Made by a program: the position numbers and the translations under genes. The notes below the pieces were generated by a model. It searched no databases, had not been told where the DNA came from, and saw only the letters and a list, made by a program, of their open reading frames with translations. A DNA stretch of 64,000 nucleotides from Persicaria tinctoria. Its lineage: Eukaryota > Streptophyta > Magnoliopsida > Caryophyllales > Polygonaceae. This document shows positions 56,522 through 64,000 of the stretch, in pieces. Each line of letters begins with the position of its first letter. Position 1 is the stretch's first letter. The DNA lies in NCBI GenBank assembly GCA_037127255.1, contig JBANSL010000017.1, positions 66,323,857 to 66,387,856 on the forward strand, in the 5' to 3' direction.

Positions 56522-57853
56522 TTACCAGTCTAAATTTATGTTTCTTGAGGTGTATAGCTTATCGATATACTGGATTATCGGCAACGACAAGGTTATGTAT
56601 TTTCTCATCCTCACATCTGCTGATTCCTCTGCATAAAAATCACACAAACCATAGAAATAGCTACAAAGGGAACAATGAATACCATCAGTTGCAGATACAT
56701 AGTAAACAGTAACTCACCTGTTTCATTCAGCTTTATGAGGAGCTGGTCTCTGGTAGGAAGAGCATACATTCCAGCATGAACTGCTGCCCTCACTGCCCAT
56801 GTATGGTACGGTTTACATGTCTGAGAATACGCATTCGTAGCCGCCTCTTTCAATGATCCATCGCTGAAAATGTCACGAAATAACCCATGATGAGGGTTCT
56901 AAAACATTACAGGAGATGGAGTATTACAGGAGATGAACTTACCTGGTGGACAAGAACTGCTCAAACAAAGCTCTGATAAGGTCAATGCCCTGCCTTACTC
57001 TGCGCAGATTGCGCGAATGGCTTCCTTGGCATTTCACTTTCTTATTTCGGATATCGTTATCGAGTATGGTTTGCAATGTGTCGTATTTCTTTGATGCTTC
57101 GGCTAGACTCCGAACCTATAAAACAATCAAACAATGAGGGATCAAATTGGGTCACTTTCAATACAAATGGATTCAATTTACATACACAAACAAAGCAAAG
57201 CAAATAGTAAAATCTAAAAACCTCATTTTTGCACTTAGCTAACTAATGAGCCAATATATGCTTCGTTTGTCATTTTTCCAATTATTAAGTTCATTACTTA
57301 CAAGACATTATCACAACTCGTTTATAATAAAAAAAATAAACAAATAGGGTTGTTATTCGAGTCGAATGAGTCGAAAATTAGTTATTCATATCTCGTTTCT
57401 AAATGAATAAATAGGATTGTTATTCAGGCTGAATAAGACGAGAATTAATATTTATATTCATCTCGTTTCTAAATGAAATGAGTCTAAATTTGAACTCAAA
57501 TTTAAAAATATACGCCACAATGACGAAATCAATTAAAAAGTAAAAACAAACAACCAAAACCGCCAAAATAAGTTAAATAAATAAATCGTTTTTAACTGTG
57601 GTGATGACGAGATTATGATGTATAACGCCGGGGGAGAGGCCGGATTGGGGCATACCTTGGCGCAGTACTCGAGCTCGGCGAATTTGAAGGCGATGCCGAG
57701 GGAATCGAAGAGGATGGAGACGAGGGAGCAGGCGTCGCAGAAGTCCTTCAATTGGAGATCGTCGTCCTTGGCGCTGTCGACCTTACAGGCGAGCTGTTCG
57801 AAGGCCTCGACGATCGCCTCGAGAGGCGGCTTGCCTTGAGCCTGGCAATTCAT
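56522..57853 (-). CDS. ACD11: ACD11-like glycolipid transfer protein (GLTP) domain protein
   Basis: Four exons on the minus strand: 57853-57656, 57115-56943, 56863-56718, 56628-56522; all GT-AG and in frame, 207 aa. The reading starts MNCQAQGKPPLEAIVEAFEQL, then FCDACSLVSILFDSLGIAFKFAELEYCAK, VRSLAEASKKYDTLQTILDND, GSHSRNLRRVRQGIDLIRALFEQFL, YHTWAVRAAVHAGMYALPTRD and ends YIDKLYTSRNINLDW. The lipid headgroup residues of the family are visible: Asp/Asn in LDND, Arg in RNLRRVR, and His in YHTW. ACD11-type proteins carry ceramide-1-phosphate and phyto-C1P between membranes in the cytosol; loss in Arabidopsis causes runaway cell death. An in-frame upstream ATG at 57922 would add 23 residues but is unlikely given the family length. 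It may be a paralogue rather than the orthologue of ACD11. Confidence 0.9.
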
Positions 57854-58299
57854 GGGCGGCGCGCGCCGGCGGTTGAGGTGTTCGTCGTCGATGGCTGCCA
57901 CCACCAACACCAACACCAACACCGATTGCCGTTGGGGGAGAGAGATAGAGAGGGGGAGAGAGGGAGACGGAAATGGAGAGAGAGGGGATCGTTGCTGTTT
58001 TGGAGACGGAATGTGGGGCCTACTATCATTTCCGTGGAGACTTTTGCTAGACTTTCGCTATACCGACCAAAACGGTCAAATTTCTCGAAGGCGGTGGATT
58101 TGGAATCGGAGGAGAGAAGAGAGTTGGGCTGGGCCTATTGGTGTTTATTGGGCCTTACTTCTCTTAATGGGCCGTAGGGATGGATTGGAAACGGTCTCTG
58201 TCTCCATCTTTATGTAGTTTCTCCACGGGTTCTCTGGTATAAACTTCACTTTTTTTTGTTTACATAATGCAACAAATGGGCGGGTGAAACTACAAGAGT
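57854..58299 (-). promoter_or_regulatory. Leader and promoter region of the ACD11-like gene
   Basis: The first 100 bp upstream of the start codon are rich in CT on the sense strand (GA on plus, about 57940-57990), typical of a plant leader. A (CAA/CAC)n run (caccaacaccaacaccaa) lies at about 57901-57920. No sure TATA box. Confidence 0.4.
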
Positions 58300-58644
58300 A
58301 TGTTGCCACCCTGAATATCCTATTGGATGATGTTACACAGATTCTTATTAATAGGGTGAGTCAAAATATTACAGTTAGAAATATTCTTAGCTATGTGGCC
58401 AACCGCTTTATTCGCCTCTCTGAAGCAATATCCGACTTTAATGTGGTCAAAGCTTGTCTTCAGCCGTTCGATCATCTCTACATGGCGCGATATTTCCCAC
58501 TTGATCTTGTTCCTATCATTAATAGCTTCAACTACTTTCAAGCAGTCGCCTTCGATGATAACATTCCGCAAGCCTTTGTTTACGGCTAGTTATATACATG
58601 TACAAAAAGCATAAGCTTCTGTTTTGAGAGCCGTAGACCTTAGC

Positions 58645-59170
58645 TAGGGATGGCAACGGGGCGGGGAGTACCCTCCCCGTCCCCGTCCCCGTCCCCGTTT
58701 GTGAAAATTCCCCCCGACCCCGTTCGGGGATAAAAAATGTCCCCCGTCCCCATCCCCGTCGGGTCCCCGTCCCCATTGGGGAATCCCTGCCCCTGCTAAA
58801 TTTTTCCAGTTTGCATTTCCCGCGGGTTTCCCCATCGGTTTCCCCATTTAAAACTCATGGGTTCCCCCATTCAATAGAAAACTATAAGATATTATTAAAG
58901 TTATGTAAAAAATATGACATAAATATTACATATAATAACTTATAAATGTAAATTATAAGGTAAAAGTTTTAAAATAAAAGAAAAATTATTTAAACTTAGG
59001 TAAGATATAAACAACAACGGGGATTACATATTCCCCATCGGGGATCCCCGCGAGGGTCCCCAACGGGGACGGGGCGGGGATCGGGGTGGAGACTACTATC
59101 CCCGTCCCCATCCCCATCCTCGCGCGGAGAATCAATTTGCCCCCCATCCCCGTCCCCATTGCCATCCCTA
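58645..59170. mobile_element. hAT-like MITE, 526 bp, in the RNase H remnant
   Basis: The inverted ends are tagggatggcaacggggcgg and the complement at the right (...ccattgccatcccta). The flanks accttagc and gccttggc are a diverged 8-bp duplication. Both arms are dense in 'ccccgtccccgt' repeats; the middle is AT-rich. It has no coding capacity. Confidence 0.7.
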
Positions 59171-59296
59171 GCCTTGGCAATACAAGTCTCTTGTTGAAAG
59201 ATGTTCATAACCCTTCCATTCCATTCCCTAATAACCCCCCACTTGGCATAGGCCAGTGCGTTTTACTGAACCTGTTAATGTGCCTTGAATCATCGT

Positions 59297-59611
59297 TGAC
59301 CGGCGACGCATCGGGGGGTCCGGGGGGCGGAGCCCCCCGACGGTGGGCAGCGCCACCCTGCCTTTACGGTATGCGATGATTATTGTAAACGGGCCTATCG
59401 TCTGTCTATTTTGGACTTTTAGTCCATTGTCTGTTTAGGGTTTCATGAGTCTCCTCATATACTCATGAAACGCCGACCCCTTGTAACCTAATCTGTTTTG
59501 CTTCCTCTAATAAGAAAACTGGTTCTCTGCCCGTGGATGTAGGCAACACACCGTTGCTGAACCACATAAATCTCTGTGTTGTTCTTCGCTAATTTCATTC
59601 TCGTTATAACA
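59297..59611. mobile_element. Insertion of uncertain class in the RNase H remnant
   Basis: The RNase H reading is interrupted between MDGS and the next block. The insert runs from about tgaccggcgacgc to gttataaca, and similar 9-mers flank it (gaatcatcg, gaaccatcc). It contains a GC-rich patch (ggggggtccggggggcggag) and, on the minus strand, tttatgtggttcagcaacgg...cctacatccacgg, a phrase common in plant repeats. It might be a solo LTR. Confidence 0.4.
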
Positions 59612-59689
59612 GAACCATCCATATTAACTTTGTAGATAGCCGGTTTACACCATTTTGAATTTTGTCTTTTTTTCTCCGTGTGTTCCTTC

Positions 59690-60985
59690 TTATTGTTGTC
59701 ATTTGCTAGTGCTCGGTTCTAATCTCTAATATTACTTGTAATTTTATGAATAATGGAAGTAATTGACTCTAATTTTTTGTTATTAAATACTTAGACTATT
59801 TATGGTTTCCCAAATAGTTTGCATTCAAACTTTACTTAGTTGAACTTCAATCATCCACAACTTTAGTACGAGCTACTTGCATTTAAGTAAATTCACAAAA
59901 AAAAACTTATGTATTTTTTGTTTTGAAGGAAAGGTGGTATTGTCACGCATATTTATTAACAATTTAACATTATTATTATTATCGATATCTTGTTTAAAAA
60001 ACACGCAAAAATAGATCGACGGGTTTAGTTTACAAGCTCTGATACCATGTGAGAATATATGATAATTTTCATTAGCATATAAATAGAAATCATTACAATA
60101 TTAAACTGATTCCACAACCCTTCTCCGAAAAAAATTCACCCATACACCCTACAAAAGCAACAGAGTGACAGATAAAGTTACACACTTTAGTCGATCTGTT
60201 AGTGAGGTTGCATTGGCCACTAATTTTGATCTCCTAGATCTCATCTGTAAGGATGCAATCGACTAGAGGACCTAAGTAACTATATACATTATGATGAAAC
60301 ACCTATAAAATCTCATCTTTAGCCCTTAATTATATGCACACAAAGATCAAAGGTGTATTAAAAAGTGTAATGGGAACAAAGCCCTCAGTGTGAAGCCTGC
60401 AAGTACATCGCCCCTCACTAGTCACGGATGCTACAACAAGACAATCACCACATGACACTCTCACGGGTCACAACAAGCTTCTCCCTTGATTCCGGATAGA
60501 TTATCTGCAAGAGTAATCAAATTCCTCCAACTCCATTGCCCATTTTTTGTGTAAATCCTAGGTTACTAGGATGTGCCTATATGGAGCAAGCGACACTCGT
60601 TCACCGGTTGAGAACATCTCTCCCACAACGAATGTGAAGCGAAAATATTGTCAAAATAAGGGGTTTCATTGTTCTCTTTTCATACGATCTGAACGAGATT
60701 TTTCAAAATTTCACATTGTATCAGAGCTCGATTCAGTTCGAGTCCACAAAAGTATTACATTAAAACAAAAAAGTTAGAAATTGCATGAGTACTTTCGAAC
60801 GTTGCACATAAAATCTCAAAAAAGTGTAGAGGACAGTAGGACCCATGAAAATGATCACAATCACATGCTATCTCATTTACTCCTACATTTAAGGGTACTG
60901 CATATATTGTACATTTGTACCCTTATTTTTCACTTAAGATTAAAAACATGAATTCAAAAAAATTCACTGAACTTTGCTGTAATTT
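59690..60985. other. Intergenic; relic of an LTR element
   Basis: On the minus strand tggtatcagagc (60036-60047) directly follows a possible LTR end (catatattctcaca). Another primer-like word (tgtatcagagctc) occurs on the plus strand at about 60718. No LTR pair or coding region could be defined. The rest is AT-rich. Confidence 0.3.
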
Positions 60986-60991
60986 TATCTC

Positions 60992-60999
60992 TTTATATA
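60992..60999 (+). promoter_or_regulatory. TATA box of the alpha-xylosidase gene
   Basis: tttatata lies 71 bp upstream of the start codon, leaving a leader of about 40-45 nt. Confidence 0.55.
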
Positions 61000-61069
61000 C
61001 CAAAATCCAAGCAGCTCCATTTTCAGTTTTCACTCTCCTTTGAAGGTCTGTTTTTGAACCTCCAAATCA

Positions 61070-62552
61070 ATGGCTTCTTCCAAGAGGCCAACAAGGACTT
61101 TACCCTCTCCACTACCTCCCTCATTTCTGTGCTTGTTTCTCCTTAGCTTTGCTCCTCTGCTACGCGGCTCACCTACACCTTCATCTAAGGCCTCTTCAAG
61201 TGTCCCTACCAAGATAGGAAATGGGTACCGTTTGGTTTCCATTGAAGAGTCCAATGGTGCCCTTGTGGGCTACTTGCAGGTCAAGAGTAAGAACAAAATC
61301 TATGGCCCTGATATCCCTCTCTTGAGACTCTATGTCAAGTAAGTACAAAATTCAAATTCTATACCATCTAAAGATTCCATCTTTTTTTCTCAATGATTTT
61401 GATGGAAATGGAATGTAATTGTGTAAGCTTTATGGGCCTATTTGATCCAATTTGTTGATTGTTGATAATGAGTTTATGTGCGGAGATAAGAAATTTATTT
61501 GTTCTAATGAGGCTAAAATCTTAGGGGTCCTACTAATTATTTTTTACTCGCATATTTATGTTATATTTTTACAATATGATATAAAGTAAAATGAACTATC
61601 AATCTCGTGTTTTGCACAAAACATGTCCATAAATCCAAATGTGTATGAAAATCCAAGAGTTGAGACACTTGTGTATAGTAGGTAGAAAATTGGTATTTGT
61701 GGCCTCTCAAGGACTTTACATTCATCCCAATGTTTTTGGTGAAAATGGACTTACTTGAGACTCTATGTAAAGTAAGTGGAAAATTCACATTATATAGCCT
61801 CTAAAGATTCAACCTTTTTTTCAATGTTGCAACCTATCTTATGTGCATTTCATATTGGGTATTTTTCAGGCATGAAACAGATGACAGATTGAGGGTTCAC
61901 ATTACAGATTCAGAGAAACCCAGATGGGAAGTGCCATACAATCTCCTACCCAGAGAGCAACCCCCACCATTGAAGCAATCCATAGGAAGAACAAGAAAAA
62001 TTCCAATTTCCACCTCCAAACTATCAGGAGATAAGCTGATTTTCAGCTACACTGCAGACCCTTTCACTTTCTCAATCCAAAAAAGATCAAACAACCAAAC
62101 CCTTTTTGACACAGCTACAGATGAATCAGACCCATATAGCAGCTTGGTCTTCAAAGATCAGTACCTTGAAATCTCCACCAAATTGCCCCCTGATGCCTCC
62201 CTCTATGGGCTTGGAGAGAACACACAGCCTCATGGGATCAAGCTGAACCCTAGTGACCCTTACACTCTCTGGACAGCTGATAATTCAGCCATCAATCTCA
62301 ACACTAATCTGTATGGATCCCACCCTTTCTACATGGATCTTAGGAGTGTGGGTGGTCAGGCAAGTGCTCATGGAGTTTTGCTGTTGAACAGCAATGGAAT
62401 GGATGTGTTCTACAAGGGGAGTTCATTGACCTACAAGGTAATTGGGGGTGTCCTTGATTTCTACTTCTTTGCAGGATCAAACCCTCTTGATGTTGTCAAT
62501 CAGTACACTAGCTTGATTGGAAGACCAGCTCCTATTCCTTATTGGGCTTTTG
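61070..62552 (+). CDS. XYL1: Alpha-xylosidase (GH31), first two exons; gene continues past the window
   Basis: Exon 1 is 61070-61338, exon 2 is 61870-62552, with GT-AG junctions in frame, giving 317 residues plus one base. Residues 1-34 form a signal peptide with a hydrophobic core ([15 protein letters not shown]). Exon 2 contains [68 protein letters not shown] and ends [14 protein letters not shown], the N-terminal and early barrel part of plant GH31 alpha-xylosidases. The catalytic Asp residues would lie in later exons outside the window. The enzyme acts in the cell wall and removes xylose from the non-reducing end of xyloglucan oligosaccharides. An alpha-glucosidase of the same family is the main alternative. 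Intron 2 is over 1.4 kb in the window and holds a TRIM. Confidence 0.9.
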
Positions 62553-62618
62553 GTAATTCCCAAATTCATCCCTTTTAGATATAAATGAATACTAAAAATT
62601 TATGTCTAAAATAATTAG

Positions 62619-63169
62619 TGTTGAGAATGAGAAACAATGTGAAGAGACAAAATGTCCCACATTGAATATGAGAAACATAAAGCCTTAGCATATAACCTAG
62701 TGGGCAACCCCACCTATAGCCAATTGGTTTTAGGATGGAACCCCGCTGGGCTATGTGCTAGGCTATTAGCGTATGGGCGCACACGTACACACGACCCCTG
62801 ATCCCGAGTCCCAACGGACTTCAGCATGGTATCAGAGCGGAAAAGCCAAACGGCCCGACTCTCGATCCTGGGCTAGCTAAAAAAAGAGAATGAGATGCTA
62901 GACCCGATGTCCAAGTGTCAACTAGAGGCGAAAGACGACCCTAGTTGCACTTGCGGGGGCGTGTTGAGAATGAGAAACAATGTGAAGAGACAAAATGTCC
63001 CACATTGAATATGAGAAACATAAAGCCTTAGCATATAACCTAGTGGGCAACCCCACCTATAGCCAATTGGTTTTAGGATGGAACCCCGCTGGGCTATGTG
63101 CTAGGCTATTAGCGTATGGGCGCACACGTACACACGACCCCTGATCCCGAGTCCCAACGGACTTCAGCA
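62619..63169 (+). mobile_element. TRIM element, 551 bp, in intron 2 of the xylosidase gene
   Basis: The LTRs at 62619-62826 and 62962-63169 are 208 bp each and look identical throughout. They start TGTTGAGAATG and end ACTTCAGCA. A perfect primer site, tggtatcagagc (62827-62838), follows the first LTR, and a purine-rich tcgcggggg-like tract (cttgcgggggcg, about 62950) precedes the second. The target duplication attag is at 62614-62618 and 63170-63174. The interior is only 135 bp and non-coding. Identical LTRs imply very recent insertion. Confidence 0.9.
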
Positions 63170-63535
63170 ATTAGAGATTCATTTTATTAGTGCTTTTAAA
63201 AAAGGATAATTTATGTGCCTTATTTGCAAAGGAATATATCTTGATGATTAATTATATAGCATAATGCATGCTTGCTGAATTTAGAAACTGTTAATTTTAG
63301 TGGGAATATTTGTCTTGTTGCTTTGTGGGTCCTTGTTGTTTGCCTTTGAGTTAATTTACTCCTTAGTAATAATCCTTAGCTAGCTAAAGTGTTTCTAGGT
63401 TTGTGTTTATGTGTTGATTTGGTTTGGTCTCAATTTATTTGTCCTGAGATTATGGGTTTTTAGGTGGAAAATTGAAACTTTATAAAACAATGCCAGCTTG
63501 GGTGGACTACTGATAATGCCATGTTTATCAATGGA

Positions 63536-63700
63536 TACTAGGAATACTAATATTTTATTCTTCTCTTTCCGCCACATCATCCTAGCATCTCATTCTCATT
63601 TTTCCCACTTTATCAATAGTATCCCTAACATCCCAATACCCATTTTTCCCACTTTATCAATACTAGGAATACTAATATTTTATTCTTCTATTTCCCACTC
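63536..63700 (+). repeat. Short interspersed direct repeats
   Basis: 'ctaggaatactaatattttattcttct' occurs at about 63537 and 63663, and 'catttttcccactttatcaata' at about 63597 and 63640. The function is unknown. Related 'ctagtatccc' words recur near 63925 and 63982. Confidence 0.6.
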
Positions 63701-64000
63701 TATGTGTAGAGAAAAATGAATCTAGTATTTTGGTTATTTTTATAAATATTTTTTTTTACATTTTCAATGTAAAAAATTGCATTTTGTACTTATAAAAAAT
63801 CACTCAATAACTAAAATCTCAACCGTCCAACCCAAAAGATCATAGCCGTCCATTATCCCTCCTCTCCTGGGTTGACACGTGGACCCTTTTTAATGCTCAT
63901 GGGATACTTGGAAGAATACTACCCCTAGTATCCGTGTGGAGGGATCTTGAACCCAATTCAATTTTTTATTCACAAAAACTCCTAGTATCCCACCCCAAGA

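Larger units (their letters stand above)
58300..59680 (-). pseudogene. LINE RNase H (RVT_3-like) remnant with two insertions
   Basis: On the minus strand the domain is readable in order: KWCKPAIYKVNMDGS (about 59665-59620), then after an insertion WNGRVMNIFQQETCIAKA (to about 59171), after a MITE STALKTEAYAFC (about 58640), and LRNVIIEGDCLKVVEAIND...KVGYCFREANKAVGHIAKNI (58571-58320). Catalytic-type residues MDGS, EAY and EGD are present. Frames shift and a stop occurs near 58590. It is a relic of a plant L1 element or an RNase H-like gene. Confidence 0.75.
62553..64000 (+). other. Intron 2 of the alpha-xylosidase gene (incomplete)
   Basis: The donor is at 62553 (GTAATT). No acceptor followed by the expected FHQCRWGY-type continuation occurs before the window ends. 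Besides the TRIM it contains a duplicated 'ctaggaatactaatattttattcttct' phrase. Confidence 0.6.

Noticed and set aside
57854..57922. Upstream ATG of the ACD11-like gene
   Set aside because: It would add a hydrophobic 23-residue lead not seen in the family; the ATG at 57853 gives the usual length.
61030..61254. Minus-strand ORF over exon 1 of the xylosidase
   Set aside because: It is the antisense shadow of the signal peptide and N-terminal coding sequence.

Overview
The window is nuclear DNA of a flowering plant, most probably a eudicot. Five protein-coding genes are credible, four of them complete, and they sit in a transposon-rich, AT-rich landscape with nested insertions. Plant hallmarks are GT-AG spliced genes, a plastid-targeted pyruvate dehydrogenase E2, a type 2 lipid transfer protein, and many LTR elements whose primer sites resemble the 3' end of plant initiator tRNA-Met. 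I cannot name the species.

Genes: (1) a non-specific lipid transfer protein, 10894-11211 (-); (2) the scaffolding A subunit of protein phosphatase 2A, 12 coding exons, 26704-32775 (-), 587 aa; (3) the plastid dihydrolipoamide acetyltransferase (LTA2-like E2), 6 exons, 52270-55015 (+), 480 aa; (4) an ACD11-like GLTP-domain sphingolipid transfer protein, 4 exons, 56522-57853 (-), 207 aa; (5) the first two exons of an alpha-xylosidase (XYL1-like, GH31), from 61070 (+), continuing past the window. They share no pathway; this is an ordinary plant gene neighbourhood. An orphan terminal exon lies at 9854-9928 (-).

Mobile DNA, left to right: 1-9472 is a LARD-like LTR element (3.2 kb LTRs, 5.7 kb interior without an ORF) on the minus strand. 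12346-16203 is a broken LINE carrying a TRIM (12470-12820) and a probable hAT derivative (13873-14646). 16540-22915 is a probable Helitron whose CTAG terminus was split by a Stowaway MITE. Two minus-strand retroposons follow (23085-23560, and 24066-25237 with a 16-bp target duplication), then a second Stowaway. 35074-48535 is a decayed Copia element that received at least three insertions: a solo LTR full of TCGACGTCGA-type palindromes, a fragment with a PF20167-like ORF, and a 5.4-kb block made of TRIM copies in two inverted arrays around a foreign 1.7-kb segment. 48617-52065 is a Harbinger-like MITE containing a MULE that carries two tRNA-like sequences. 55627-56449 is a MULE-type MITE. 58300-59680 is a LINE RNase H relic split by two insertions. 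A 551-bp TRIM with apparently identical LTRs sits in intron 2 of the xylosidase gene.

The most unusual object is the TRIM composite (42521-47913). It is bounded by a 5-bp duplication (cttat), its two ends are inverted relative to each other, and it contains about fourteen whole or partial LTR copies of one TRIM family plus a passenger coding fragment. All family names rest on motif recognition and remembered consensus features; no database search was run.
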